64,000 nt of DNA from Hyphomicrobiaceae bacterium (GTDB lineage: Bacteria > Pseudomonadota > Alphaproteobacteria > Rhizobiales > Ancalomicrobiaceae), in the NCBI GenBank assembly GCA_016793065.1, contig JAEULV010000140.1, positions 52,889 to 116,888 of the forward strand, written 5' to 3'. Below the pieces are notes generated by a model that was given only the letters and a program-made list of their open reading frames with translations, had not been told where the DNA came from and made no database searches. Position 1 is the first letter of the stretch, and every line of letters starts with the position of its first letter. A program made the translations under genes and the position numbers. Shown piece after piece: positions 43,886 to 53,635 of the stretch.

Positions 43886-46231
43886 TCAGGCGGCACGGCT
43901 GGTGATGCTGGACGTCTTCGGCAACTCGATGCGCACGGTCGTTCCTTCGCCCACCTTCGACAGGATCTGCATCGTGCCGCCGTGCAGCTCGACGAGCGAT
44001 CGGGTGATGGCAAGCCCAAGGCCCGAGCCCTGAAAGCACTTGGTGAACTGGTTTTCCACCTGGACGAACGGGCGTCCGAGCCGCTCGACATGCTCGGCGG
44101 CGATACCGATGCCGGTATCGGCGATGACGACGCGGATGCGGTCGTCGAGGCAAGCCGCCTCGATCGACACCCGGCCGTCGACCGGGGTGAACTTGATGGC
44201 GTTCGACATCAGGTTGGTGACGATCTGCTTGACGGCGCGGCGGTCGGCGGTCAGCTCGGCGCAGGCCGGCACGACGGCCTTGAGCGTGATGCGCTTGGCT
44301 TCGGCCTCGGCGGTGATGAACGGCAGCACCTCGGCGACGATCCCGGCAAGATCCATATGGCTCGGCGTCAGCTCGATCTTGCCGGCCTCGATCTTCGACA
44401 TGTCGAGAATGTCGTTGATCAGCGTCAGCAGGTGCGAGCCCGACGCGTGGATGTCCTGACAGTACTCGGCATATTTGGCCGAGCCGAGTTCGCCGAACAT
44501 CTCGCGCTTCATCACGTCGGAGAAGCCGATGATGGCGTTGAGCGGTGTGCGCAGCTCGTGGCTCATGTTGGCGAGGAACTCCGACTTCGCCCGGTTGGCG
44601 TCCTCGGCGCGGTTGCGCTCCTCGGCGTACTTCTCCGCCAGGATCACCAGCTGCTGCGCTTGGTACTCGAGCTTCTGGCGCGACTGCCGCAGGTCGGCGA
44701 CGGTCGCCATCAGCACCCGCTCGTTTTCGAGCAGGGTCTCCTCGTGGGTCTTCAGCTTGGTGATGTCGGTGCCGACCGAAACGAAACCGCCGTCCTTGGT
44801 GCGGCGCTCGTTGATCTGCAGCCAGCGCCCGTCCTCAAGCTCGGCCTCGTAGGTTTGGCCGAACTCCAGCCCGCGCGGGTCGTGAGCGACGACGCGGGTG
44901 GAGACCGGGCCGCGCTGCTCGGCGGCAATGTCCTTGAAGCTGGTTCCGGGGCGAACGAGCGCCTCGTTCAGCGCGTGGAACTGCTGGTATTTGGAATTGC
45001 ACATCACCAGGCGGTTTTCGGCATCCCACAGCACGAAGGCTTCGGAAATCACCTCGATCGCGTCGCGCAGCCGCATGTCGGCGGTGGCGTTGAGGTCGGC
45101 GAGGCGCTTCTGCTCGGTGATGTCGGCGGCGATGCCGACCAGATGACGGGCGTGGGTTTCCGGGTGGATTACCACCTCGGCGCGCAGCCGCACCCACATC
45201 CAGTCGCCATCGGCGCGGCGCATGCGGAAGGCGCGGTCGACGAAGGTCGGCTCGCGGCCGGAGAGCTCGTCGGCGAGGCTGGTGAGGTCGATGTCGTCCG
45301 GATGCAGCTGATCCGCCACCTGCCGGAAACTGATCGCCTCGTCATCAAGCGGCTGTCCGAGCAATTCGCACATCGACCGCGACCAGTAGATCCGGCCGCG
45401 GGCCAGATCCCAGTCCCACAGGCCGCATCGGCCGCGCTTGAAGGCGGTGTCGACCCGGGCCGACAGGTCGCGGTAGATCTCGTCGGCGGTGGTGGCGCGC
45501 GCGCCCTGGGCATAGAAGGCGTAGCCGAGCACCAAGAGGACGACACCGGTGGAAACGAACAGCGTGACGTTTGTCGATACGGCGCTGCGCCATTCGCGGA
45601 AGATCGCCTCGTGCGGCTGCGCCACCAGCACCGCGCCGGCGCCGTGGTCGATGTGATGCAGCGCCGCCTTCACCCGCTCGCCGCCGGGCAGGCGGACGTC
45701 GATGACGCCGGCCTTGGAGCCGAATGTGGTCAACGGCTGATAGAGGCCGAGAATCTCGTTGAGGCTGGTCATCTGCGCCGTCGGCAGCGGCGGCACGGCG
45801 GCGACGATCTTGCCGCCTGTGTCGGCGAGATAGATCTGGCGATCACCGCCGCTGGCGCGCGGCGGCAAGGCATCCTGCAGCACGTCCTCGAGCACGGCGC
45901 CGGGGCCGCGTCGTGCGATGTCGACGGCGTTGCGCGACAGGTTGGCCGAGAGCGCCGAGGTGATCAGCGCGATGTCGTCGCCGGCATTGGCCTCGACCTC
46001 GCCATGCTCGTTGGCCAGCATCGCGAAGCGGATGATGGCAAGGATGGCGACAAAGACGATGATCAGCAGCGGGATGGCGCGCCGCATCACCGGCTCGGCG
46101 CCGACGAGCCGCGCATAGGACCCCGAGGTCAGGTGCCGTATATGCCCGTCGTAGAACGGCCGGCCGATCAACAGCCGCCGGAGCGAGCTCCGAATCCGTC
46201 CAAACGCGGTGGCAGCATCTGCCCACGCCAT
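43886..46231 (-). CDS. PAS-containing sensor histidine kinase, PleC-like
   Basis: About 781 residues. Two membrane helices (AIPLLIIVFVAILAIIRFA, about residues 52-72, and TLFVSTGVVLLVLGYAFYA) flank a periplasmic sensor domain. Two PAS domains follow, one starting near LWDWDLARGRIYWSR and one near AFVLWDAENRLVM, then a coiled coil, HisKA with FLANMSHELRTPLNAIIGFS, and an ATPase domain (IVTNLMSNAIKFT, DTGIGIA, GSGLGLAI). The order matches PleC/PdhS-type kinases that control DivK. ATG 46231 follows AGGGG by about 7 bases; ATG 46246 is possible. The CtrA-type box lies about 100 bases upstream. Confidence 0.88.
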   Translation of the reverse strand: MAWADAATAFGRIRSSLRRLLIGRPFYDGHIRHLTSGSYARLVGAEPVMRRAIPLLIIVFVAILAIIRFAMLANEHGEVEANAGDDIALITSALSANLSRNAVDIARRGPGAVLEDVLQDALPPRASGGDRQIYLADTGGKIVAAVPPLPTAQMTSLNEILGLYQPLTTFGSKAGVIDVRLPGGERVKAALHHIDHGAGAVLVAQPHEAIFREWRSAVSTNVTLFVSTGVVLLVLGYAFYAQGARATTADEIYRDLSARVDTAFKRGRCGLWDWDLARGRIYWSRSMCELLGQPLDDEAISFRQVADQLHPDDIDLTSLADELSGREPTFVDRAFRMRRADGDWMWVRLRAEVVIHPETHARHLVGIAADITEQKRLADLNATADMRLRDAIEVISEAFVLWDAENRLVMCNSKYQQFHALNEALVRPGTSFKDIAAEQRGPVSTRVVAHDPRGLEFGQTYEAELEDGRWLQINERRTKDGGFVSVGTDITKLKTHEETLLENERVLMATVADLRQSRQKLEYQAQQLVILAEKYAEERNRAEDANRAKSEFLANMSHELRTPLNAIIGFSDVMKREMFGELGSAKYAEYCQDIHASGSHLLTLINDILDMSKIEAGKIELTPSHMDLAGIVAEVLPFITAEAEAKRITLKAVVPACAELTADRRAVKQIVTNLMSNAIKFTPVDGRVSIEAACLDDRIRVVIADTGIGIAAEHVERLGRPFVQVENQFTKCFQGSGLGLAITRSLVELHGGTMQILSKVGEGTTVRIELPKTSSITSRAA

Positions 46232-46332
46232 GAATTGGCCCCTCATGTCCTGATTTTTTGACCGGCTGACTACGCGAACGCCCGAATCAACAATGCCATT
46301 TGAATCCAACCGACTCGCCTTGTCTAGAGTCG

Positions 46333-46347
46333 TTAAGGCTTCGTTAC
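46333..46347. promoter_or_regulatory. CtrA-type box TTAA-N7-TTAC upstream of the PleC-like kinase
   Basis: TTAAGGCTTCGTTAC: TTAA at 46333-46336, seven bases, TTAC at 46344-46347. This matches seven of eight positions of the TTAA-N7-TTAA box bound by CtrA. A GAGTC (GANTC, CcrM-type) lies at 46327-46331. Both sit in the 328-base region between pepN and the kinase start (46232-46559). Confidence 0.6.
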
Positions 46348-46559
46348 CGAAAGAGCGAGGCCAGTATTAACCAAGATGAATCTTTTCAACAGATCCGGAT
46401 AGAACTCCCGCTGCGTCAGAGTTGACGCGCTGGGGCGTCGATACGAAGCGGCCAGCGGAGGTATCTCAACCCCCGCTGGCCGCGAATCGATCGAAGAACG
46501 TCAGGGTCTGAAATGAAGCGCGTTCGTATCACGAACGTTTCACGCTGCCCCCTTGGCGT

Positions 46560-49211
46560 TCACTGCAGGCAGCGCTGGACGATGTCGGCGACGTCCGGCG
46601 AGAGGCCGTCGCGTGCGGCAATCTGGCGCAATTGCGCCTCCGCCAGTGCTCGCCGACCGGGCTCGAGCGCCCGCCACGAACGGAACGCCGACAGCATCCG
46701 GGCGGCGACCTGGGGATTGCGGCTGTCGAGATCGGTGACGATGCCGGCGACGAAGCCATAGCCGGCGCCGTCGATCCGGTTGAACTGGGTCTGGTTGCCG
46801 GTGGCGAACGACCCGACCAGCGAGCGGATGCGGTTCGGATTGCTCATCGAGAACGCCTCGTGGCCGGTCAATGCCTTGACCTTGTCGAGCGTCGTCGCCA
46901 GCGGCGCCATGGCCTGCACCGAGAACCACTTGTCCAGCACCAGCGCATCGCCGGCAAAGCGCGCATGGAATGCGGCGAGCAGCTTGTCGGCACCGTCGAG
47001 GCCGAGCATCACCGCCGTCTGCAGCGCCGCGAAGCGGTCGGTCATGTTATCGGCGTCGTGGAACTGCCGCGCCACCCGCTCGGCGCCGTCGGAACTGCCC
47101 GCCATCGCCAGGTGGTCGAGGCAGATGTTGCGCAGCGCCCGCCGGCCGGCGGATGCCGCATCGGGCGAATAGGCGCCGCTGCCGCCCATCGCCGCATAGG
47201 TGTCGGCGAGGGCTGAATGCAACTGGGTGCCGATGGCCCGGCGCAACGCGTCGCGGGCGGTGGCGATGGCATCGGGATCGACGTCGGAACCGATCTCGCG
47301 GGCGATGTCGGCCTCGGTCGGCAAGGTCAGCGCCAGCGCCCGGAACGCCGGATCGAGCCGGTCGTCGCGCAACACCTGACCCATGGCGTGGATGAAGGCA
47401 TCCCAATCCTGCGAGGCGGTGCCGCGCATCATCCCCTTGGCCGAACGCGCCACCAGCAGGCGCGTCGCCACCACCTGCGCCGCCTGCCAGCGGTTGAACG
47501 CGTCGCTGTCGCTGCCGAGCAGGAACAGCTGCTCCTCGGCCGAAAGGTTCATCGTCAGCTTGACCGGTGCCGAGAAGCCGCGCAGCAGCGACGGAACCGG
47601 CTTTTCGCCGATGCCCTCGAACACCACTTCGTGGCGCGCTGCGACGACGCTCAGCACGTCGCCCCGGCATTCGATGCCGCTGACGGCGGTAGGCACCATG
47701 TCGGTGCCGGACGGGCCGACGAGGCCGTAGCGCACCGGGATCAGCTGCGGCTGCTTCGTCGCCTGCCCCGGCGTCGGTGCCAGCGTCTGTTCCAGCACCA
47801 GCCTGTAGCTCAGGGTGGCGGCATCCCAACTGCCGGTCGCGGTCAGTTCCGGCGTGCCGGACTGCTCGTACCAGCGCATGAACTGGCTCATGTCGACGCC
47901 ATTGGCATCGGCGAAGGCGGCGAGGAACTGCTCGATCGTCGCGGCCTCGCCGTCATGGCGGTCGAAATACAGGTTCATCCCGGCGCGGAAGGCCTCGGCC
48001 CCGAGCCAGGTCTTGATCATCCGCACCACCTCCGAGCCTTTCTCGTAGACGGTCGCGGTGTAGAAGTTATTGATTTCATGATAGAATTTCGGACGGACCG
48101 GGTGCGCGAGCGGGCCGGCATCCTCGGGGAACTGGTGCGCCTTCAGCAGTCGCACGTCGGCGATGCGCTTGACCGGGCGCGAGCGCTGGTCGGAGGAGAA
48201 TTCCTGATCGCGGAAGACCGTCAGGCCCTCCTTCAGGCAGAGCTGGAACCAGTCGCGGCAGGTGATGCGGTTGCCGGTCCAATTGTGGAAATATTCGTGG
48301 GCGATGACGCTCTCGATGCCGGCATAGTCGACGTCGGTGGCGGTGTCGGGCTTGGCCAGCACGTATTTGTCGTTGAAGACATTGAGGCCCTTGTTCTCCA
48401 TCGCGCCCATGTTGAAGTCGCTGACGGCGACGACCATGAACACGTCGAGATCATACTCGCGGCCGAAGGCTTCCTCATCCCAGCGCATCGAGCGCTTCAG
48501 CGCGTCCATCGCATAGTCGACACGGTCCTGCTTGCCGTGCTCGACATAGATCTCCAGCGCCACCTTGCGCCCGGAGGCGGTGGTGAAGCTGTCGCTGACC
48601 TTGGCGAGGTCGCCGGCGACCATGGCATAGAGATAGGCGGGCTTGGGGAAGGGATCGTGCCAGACGGCGAAGTGGCGGTCGGTGCCGGCAATGTCGCCAC
48701 TCTCGATCAGATTGCCGTTGGCCAGCAGCAGCGGCGCATCGGCCCGCGCCGCCGAGATGCGGGTGGTGTAGACCGACAGCACGTCCGGGCGATCGATGAA
48801 ATAGGTGATGCGGCGAAAGCCCTCGGGCTCGCACTGGGTGCAATAGGTCCGCGAGGTGCGAAACAGCCCCATCAGCTTGGTGTTGCTCGCCGGCGCGATG
48901 CGGGTGGTGACGACCAGCGAGAACGCCCCCGCCGGCGGCGCCAGGATCACGAGTTGCTGCGGCCCCGCCTCTATCTCGGCGGCCGTGAGGGTGCGCCCGT
49001 CGATGGCGGCGGCGAGGAACTCCAGTTCGTCGCCGTCGAGCCGCAGCGGCGCGCCCGCCGCCGTGCCGGCGCGCGGCTCGATCGCCAGCGTCGCGGTGAC
49101 GACCGTCGCCTCGGGTTCAAGAACGATGTCGAGTTCGACGCGGGGAATGGCATAGTCGGTCGGACGGTAGTCCTCGAGCCGGACCGGCTTGGCGGTTTCG
49201 GTGCGCAGCAT
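46560..49211 (-). CDS. pepN: Aminopeptidase N, M1 metallopeptidase
   Basis: 883 residues. Zinc-dependent enzyme that removes N-terminal residues from peptides in the cytoplasm. Exopeptidase motif GAMENKGLN, zinc site VIAHEYFHNWTGNRITC, and the second zinc ligand Glu in CLKEGLTVFRDQEF. The N-terminal beta domain and the C-terminal superhelical region are complete, as for PepN in E. coli (870). The gene order pepN, PleC-like kinase, DUF1491 on one strand suggests loose clustering. Confidence 0.96.
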   Translation of the reverse strand: MLRTETAKPVRLEDYRPTDYAIPRVELDIVLEPEATVVTATLAIEPRAGTAAGAPLRLDGDELEFLAAAIDGRTLTAAEIEAGPQQLVILAPPAGAFSLVVTTRIAPASNTKLMGLFRTSRTYCTQCEPEGFRRITYFIDRPDVLSVYTTRISAARADAPLLLANGNLIESGDIAGTDRHFAVWHDPFPKPAYLYAMVAGDLAKVSDSFTTASGRKVALEIYVEHGKQDRVDYAMDALKRSMRWDEEAFGREYDLDVFMVVAVSDFNMGAMENKGLNVFNDKYVLAKPDTATDVDYAGIESVIAHEYFHNWTGNRITCRDWFQLCLKEGLTVFRDQEFSSDQRSRPVKRIADVRLLKAHQFPEDAGPLAHPVRPKFYHEINNFYTATVYEKGSEVVRMIKTWLGAEAFRAGMNLYFDRHDGEAATIEQFLAAFADANGVDMSQFMRWYEQSGTPELTATGSWDAATLSYRLVLEQTLAPTPGQATKQPQLIPVRYGLVGPSGTDMVPTAVSGIECRGDVLSVVAARHEVVFEGIGEKPVPSLLRGFSAPVKLTMNLSAEEQLFLLGSDSDAFNRWQAAQVVATRLLVARSAKGMMRGTASQDWDAFIHAMGQVLRDDRLDPAFRALALTLPTEADIAREIGSDVDPDAIATARDALRRAIGTQLHSALADTYAAMGGSGAYSPDAASAGRRALRNICLDHLAMAGSSDGAERVARQFHDADNMTDRFAALQTAVMLGLDGADKLLAAFHARFAGDALVLDKWFSVQAMAPLATTLDKVKALTGHEAFSMSNPNRIRSLVGSFATGNQTQFNRIDGAGYGFVAGIVTDLDSRNPQVAARMLSAFRSWRALEPGRRALAEAQLRQIAARDGLSPDVADIVQRCLQ

Positions 49212-49478
49212 GGAACCCTGTCTTCCCTTGAGAGCGCGCGCCTGGCGCGACGCTGAACCATGATCGAAAGTCGAACTTTCTATTTATGCCGCAGCGGGTG
49301 CGTCGCCAAGGACAATCTGCGACACGCGGCGCGCTGTCCTTGATTTGGCTCAGGTTCGACGAAACTGCCTGTCATTTGAGCAGGTTAGGCAAGACATCCA
49401 GGTCGCGGCCCGAGCGCGGCTCCGGGAGGGCCGTGGCCCCGGCGCTACCTCGCGCCCTTGCGCGCCCCCGCGAAATGC
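49212..49478. other. Intergenic region between pepN and the sodB terminator
   Basis: With the terminator it makes a gap of about 370 bases. An AT-rich stretch near 49262-49290 (AAGTCGAACTTTCTATTTATG) probably carries the pepN promoter. No gene or tRNA seen. Confidence 0.45.
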
Positions 49479-49516
49479 AAAAGCCCGGCGATTTCGGTGT
49501 GAACCCGCCGGGCTTT
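49479..49516 (-). terminator. Intrinsic terminator of sodB
   Basis: AAAAGCCCGGCG and CGCCGGGCTTT form an 11-base-pair stem around a 15-base loop. Read on the minus strand, TTTT follows the stem, 70 bases after the sodB stop codon. Confidence 0.8.
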
Positions 49517-49585
49517 CGACTGTATCCGCGTCGACGGGACGGAATCCGGCGCGCCGTTTTCCGTCAACCGTCAGTCCGGCAATGC

Positions 49586-50188
49586 TCAGAGGGTCTTTTC
49601 GTAGAGCTCGAGCACGTAGTCCCAGTTGATCAGGCTGTCGACAAACGCCTCGAGGTACTTCGGGCGCATGTTGCGATAGTCGATGTAGTAGGAATGTTCC
49701 CACACGTCGCAGCCGAGGATCGGGGTGGCGCCGTACATCAGCGGGTTTTCGCCGTTGGCGGTCTTGGAGACGGCGAGCTTGCCGTCCTTGACGGTCAGCC
49801 AGGCCCAGCCGGAGCCGAACTGGGTGACGCCGGCCTGGATGAAATCGGCGCGGAACTTGTCGTAGCCGCCGAGGTCGCTGTCGATGGCCTTGGCCAGCTT
49901 GCCCGGCAGCGACTTGCCGCCGCCGTCCTTCTTCATCCAGTTCCAGAAGTGCAGGTGATTGTAGTGCTGGCCGACATTGTTGATCAGGCCGGCGTTCTTC
50001 TCGGCGAAGGCGGCGACGCAGATCTCTTCCAGCGACTTGCCGGCAAGCGGGCTGTCCTTCAGCAGGTTGTTGCCGTTGGTGACATAGGCCATGTGATGCT
50101 TGTCGTGATGGAATTCCAGCGTTTCGGCCGACATGTAGGGCGAAAGCGCGTCATAGGCATAGGGCAACGCGGGAAGGGTCAGCGACAT
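49586..50188 (-). CDS. sodB: Iron/manganese superoxide dismutase
   Basis: 200 residues, cytoplasmic. Converts superoxide to hydrogen peroxide and oxygen. All metal ligands are present: LEFHHDKHH, QHYNHLHFWNW, and LGCDVWEHSYYIDYRN. The layout and the sequence FGSGWAWL match the iron-dependent type, though metal use can be cambialistic. It protects oxygen-sensitive enzymes such as nitrogenase. ATG 50188 follows AGAGGAT. It stands alone with its own terminator. Confidence 0.95.
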   Translation of the reverse strand: MSLTLPALPYAYDALSPYMSAETLEFHHDKHHMAYVTNGNNLLKDSPLAGKSLEEICVAAFAEKNAGLINNVGQHYNHLHFWNWMKKDGGGKSLPGKLAKAIDSDLGGYDKFRADFIQAGVTQFGSGWAWLTVKDGKLAVSKTANGENPLMYGATPILGCDVWEHSYYIDYRNMRPKYLEAFVDSLINWDYVLELYEKTL

Positions 50189-50395
50189 GTGGTCATCCTC
50201 TCTGTGGGTCGAATGCTCTGTGGATCGATTACGTGGTTTACCGAGACTCGGCCAACCGGTTGTCGGGAATATGACAGCGGCGATCGATCGGCTCGACCGC
50301 CGGCATACGTGAAAACAATGAATGCAAGATAGGGACCGCTCGCCGGCTCGGCAACCCGGCATCGCGATTTCGTCGCGGCCGGGGCCATCGGCGCG

Positions 50396-50833
50396 TCAGT
50401 AATAGGTCGGGCCGTAGCGCCAATCGAGGTAGCGCAGTTCCTGGTCATAGAGGCGGCCGATGCAGCCGGTATTGCCGCCGCACTGGGCGCGCCGCTGCAG
50501 GAAGGTCAGCCGCCGGCTCTGGATCTCGATATTGACGCCGGGGCGGCGATAGAAGCGGCGCGGCCCGCCAAGGCCGGCGCCCATCATCGGCTGGTCGAAC
50601 AGATCATCGTCGCCGACCGAGTCCGAGGTATGCTGCGCCTTGTTGAAGGCCATCGACAGCCGGATATCCTGCTGCCGCAGGTGTGGATCGTGACACACCG
50701 CCAGTTCGTCCGGCTTGGCGGCATAGGTACACTCGTCCAGCGGATTGCCGCCCTCGACCGTCGCCGCCCGGCAGCCTCCCAGCAAGGCCGAGAGCGCGAG
50801 CGTGGCGACGATCAGAAGTCGGCGGTCAGGCAT
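50396..50833 (-). CDS. LprI-like (DUF1311) lipoprotein
   Basis: 145 residues. Lipoprotein signal ending LSALLGGC. The mature part has the DUF1311/LprI Cys pattern: DECTYAAKPDELAVC in the first half and QCGGNTGCIGRLYDQEL in the second. LprI inhibits lysozyme in mycobacteria; the role here is unknown. Its ATG overlaps the stop of the aminotransferase gene by 8 bases, so they are co-transcribed. Confidence 0.8.
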   Translation of the reverse strand: MPDRRLLIVATLALSALLGGCRAATVEGGNPLDECTYAAKPDELAVCHDPHLRQQDIRLSMAFNKAQHTSDSVGDDDLFDQPMMGAGLGGPRRFYRRPGVNIEIQSRRLTFLQRRAQCGGNTGCIGRLYDQELRYLDWRYGPTYY

Positions 50834-51677
50834 GAGCGTAATCCCAATAGAGCTTGCGGGCCTTGGCATAGAACGGACCCGGCTGCAGGTCGCGGTCCTC
50901 GAAGCGGATGATCGGTGATACCTTGAGATAGTTACCAGAGGAAAAAACTTCGTCGGCTTCGAGGAAATCCTTTTTGGTGAGGCTCTTTTCCACCACCTCG
51001 ACGCCACCGGCGCGCAGCAGCGAAATCGTGCGCTGGCGGGTGATGCCATTGAGGAAGGCGCCGTTCGGCGCCGGGGTGAAGACGACGCCGTCCTTGGCCA
51101 TGAACACGTTCGACGTGCCGGTCTCGGCGACATTGCCGAGCATGTCGAGCACGATGCAGTTGTCGAAGCCGCGTGACTTGGCCTCCAGCACCGCCCGGCC
51201 GTTATTGGGATAGAGGCAGCCGGCCTTGGCGTCGGTCGGCATGGTCTCGATACTCGGCCGGCGGAACGGCGACACCGTCACGGAAAAGCCGGTCGGCTCG
51301 GGCATCGGCGCCTCGTAGATCGTCAGGAGGAAGCGGGTCGAGTCCGGATCGGCGGGCACCGACAGGTAGCCGCCCTGTTCGGCCCAGTACATCGGCCGGA
51401 TATAGAGCGCGGTGTTGCCGTCGAACTTGCGCACGCCCTCGCGGGTGAGATCGAGGATCGCCTCGGCGGTCATGGTCGGCTTCAGGCCGAGCGCCAGCGC
51501 CGAGCGGTTGACGCGGGCACAGTGCAGGTCGACGTCGGGCATGACGCCCTCGAACCAGCGGCCGCCGTCGAACACCGACGACGCCAGCCAGAAGGCGTGG
51601 CTGCGCGGCCCCATGATCGGCGGATTGCCGGAAAGCCATTCGCCATCGACAAAGGTCCAGGTTTGCGACCACGTCAT
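50826..51677 (-). CDS. Branched-chain amino acid aminotransferase-like, class IV PLP enzyme
   Basis: 283 residues. Fold-type IV aminotransferase with the PLP-binding Lys expected in PTDAKAGCLYPNNGRAV and the cofactor phosphate-binding region LGNVAETGTSNVFMAKDG. It resembles IlvE, which makes or breaks leucine, isoleucine and valine, and D-amino-acid or aminodeoxychorismate relatives of the same fold. ATG 51677 with MTWSQTWTFVDGEWLSG is typical of the IlvE family in Hyphomicrobiales. No other branched-chain amino acid biosynthesis gene is beside it. Confidence 0.88.
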   Translation of the reverse strand: MTWSQTWTFVDGEWLSGNPPIMGPRSHAFWLASSVFDGGRWFEGVMPDVDLHCARVNRSALALGLKPTMTAEAILDLTREGVRKFDGNTALYIRPMYWAEQGGYLSVPADPDSTRFLLTIYEAPMPEPTGFSVTVSPFRRPSIETMPTDAKAGCLYPNNGRAVLEAKSRGFDNCIVLDMLGNVAETGTSNVFMAKDGVVFTPAPNGAFLNGITRQRTISLLRAGGVEVVEKSLTKKDFLEADEVFSSGNYLKVSPIIRFEDRDLQPGPFYAKARKLYWDYAHA

Positions 51678-51730
51678 CAAATCCACTCCAACCGCTTGCT
51701 TGATCTTGTTGTTGTGTCCGGTCGGGGCGC

Positions 51731-52957
51731 CTATTCCGCCGCCGCCAGCTTGCGGCGTTCTACCGCCTGTTCCCGGATCGGCCAATGGACGATCGCGGCA
51801 AAGATGCCGAGTGCGACACCAAGCCACCAGACGACGTCGTAGGAGCCGGTGCGGTCATACAGCCAGCCGCCGAGCCAGACGCCGAGGAACGACCCGACCT
51901 GATGCGACAGGAAGACGATGCCGCCGAGCATGCCGAGATAGCGGGTGCCGAACATGATGGCGACGAGACCGTTGGTCGGCGGCACGGTCGACAGCCACAA
52001 AAGCCCCATCACCACGGCGAAGGCCATGACATTGGCCGGCGACGGCGGCAGCCACAGGAACACGGTGACGGCGAGCGAGCGGCCGAGATAGATGAGGGCG
52101 AGGAAGATCGGCTTGGAATGGCGGTTGCCGATGATGCCGGAGGCGATCGAGCCGACGATGTTGAACAGGCCGATCAGCATCAGTGCGTAGACGCCCCATT
52201 TCGGCTCGAGGCCGATGTCGCGGATATAGGCGGGGAAATGCGCGGTGATGAAGGCGACCTGAAAGCCGCAGACGAAGAACCCGGCGACCAGCAGCAGATA
52301 GCTCCTGTGCCCGAGCGCCTCGGCCAGCGCCTCGCGGATCGATTGGTCGACCTCGCCGGCCTTGCGGCCCTCGCCCTTGCCGGCGAGCGGAAACGCCGCC
52401 AGCGGGATGATCGCCAGCATGCCGGCCATGATCAGCAGCGCGTTGACCCAGCCGAAGGCATCGATGAAGGCCTGGCTCAGCGGCGAATAGAGGAACATGC
52501 CGAACGAGCCCGCCGCCGTGCCGAGACCGAACACGAATGAGCGCTGTTGCGGCGTCACCGCCCGGGCGAAGGCGGCGAGCACGATGCCGAACGAGGTGCC
52601 GGCGACGCCAAGGCCGACGAGCACGCCGCCGCCGACATGCAGCCAGATCGGCGAGGCGGCGAACGCCATGAGCACGAGGCCGGCGGCATAGAAGCCGGCG
52701 CCGAGCAGCAGCGCCTTGACCGAGCCGAAGCGGTCGGCGAAGGCGCCGAACAGCGGCTGGCCGAAGCCCCACAACAGGTTCTGGATCGCCATCGCCACCG
52801 AGAAGGTGGTGCGGTCCCAGCCCTTTTCCCCGAGGACCGGCAACTGGAAAAACCCCATGGCCGAGCGCGGGCCGAAGCTGACCGCCGCGATCAGGCAACC
52901 GCTGGCGACGATCAGCCACAGGGGAAATCGGGCTTGCGCCGGCGAGGGTGTGGTCAT
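51731..52957 (-). CDS. Major facilitator superfamily transporter
   Basis: 408 residues, twelve membrane helices. MFS landmarks are GFGQPLFGAFADRFGSVKALL between helices 2 and 3 (shown in part) and GLGVAGTSFGIVLAAFAR. The C-terminal half has LIGLFNIVGSIASGIIG and GTRYLGMLGGIVFLSHQ, a pattern of the oxalate/formate-like or YbfB-type MFS exporters. The substrate is not known. The start ATG 52957 is 52 residues into a longer open frame with unlikely content upstream. Confidence 0.9.
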   Translation of the reverse strand: MTTPSPAQARFPLWLIVASGCLIAAVSFGPRSAMGFFQLPVLGEKGWDRTTFSVAMAIQNLLWGFGQPLFGAFADRFGSVKALLLGAGFYAAGLVLMAFAASPIWLHVGGGVLVGLGVAGTSFGIVLAAFARAVTPQQRSFVFGLGTAAGSFGMFLYSPLSQAFIDAFGWVNALLIMAGMLAIIPLAAFPLAGKGEGRKAGEVDQSIREALAEALGHRSYLLLVAGFFVCGFQVAFITAHFPAYIRDIGLEPKWGVYALMLIGLFNIVGSIASGIIGNRHSKPIFLALIYLGRSLAVTVFLWLPPSPANVMAFAVVMGLLWLSTVPPTNGLVAIMFGTRYLGMLGGIVFLSHQVGSFLGVWLGGWLYDRTGSYDVVWWLGVALGIFAAIVHWPIREQAVERRKLAAAE

Positions 52958-53067
52958 GAGCTGATTCCGGCGGAGAAAAGTCTCTTTCGAACACTCTAAT
53001 CGAAACAAATCCATGTTCCCAATCAATGTTTCGCATTGCCCCCATTCGCGCCGGTCATGAGTGCAGC

Positions 53068-53556
53068 TCACGCGGCGGGCTTGAACTCCAGCGCCAAGCC
53101 ATTGATGCAATGGCGTTCTCCGGTCGGCGCCGGGCCGTCGTCGAACACATGGCCGAGATGCCCGCCACAGCGGCTGCAGTGCAACTCGGTGCGCGGGAAA
53201 AGCCCGAGCGTGCGGTCCTCACGCCGGCCGACGGCGGCGGCGGAAACCGATCGGGTGAAGCTCGGCCAGCCGGTGCCGCTGTCGTATTTGTCGGCCGAGG
53301 CATAGAGCGCCTGGTCGCATCCGGCGCAATGGAAGACGCCGGCGCGCTTCTCGGCATTGAGCGGCGAGGAATGGGCGCGTTCGGTCGCCTCCTTGCGCAG
53401 CACGGCATAGCGATCCGGCCCGAGGGCGGCGCGCCATTCGGCATCGCTGCGGGTGACTTCGAACGTCCCGGCAGCAGCGGCGGCGCGGGCGCCGAACAGG
53501 CCGGCGAGAATGCCGCCGACGGAAAGGGCGAGGGCTTGGCGACGGTCGAGAGGCAT
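53068..53556 (-). CDS. msrB: Exported peptide-methionine (R)-S-oxide reductase MsrB
   Basis: 162 residues. Reduces methionine-R-sulfoxide in proteins. N-terminal DRRQALALSVGGILAGLFGA is a Tat-like signal, so it acts in the periplasm. The zinc Cys pairs (CAGC and CSRC), GTGWPSFTRSVS, and the catalytic Cys in RHCINGLALEF are all present. It probably repairs envelope proteins after oxidative stress, which would suit the sodB gene nearby. It may be co-transcribed with the fasciclin gene downstream on the minus strand, with a gap of 79 bases. Confidence 0.94.
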   Translation of the reverse strand: MPLDRRQALALSVGGILAGLFGARAAAAAGTFEVTRSDAEWRAALGPDRYAVLRKEATERAHSSPLNAEKRAGVFHCAGCDQALYASADKYDSGTGWPSFTRSVSAAAVGRREDRTLGLFPRTELHCSRCGGHLGHVFDDGPAPTGERHCINGLALEFKPAA

Positions 53557-53635
53557 GGGGATCTCCTGTTGCGGCCGGCATCCGGCGCCGGCCCGGCTTC
53601 GACCGGACCGGCGGACGGGTGCGGGGTGGGCGCCG

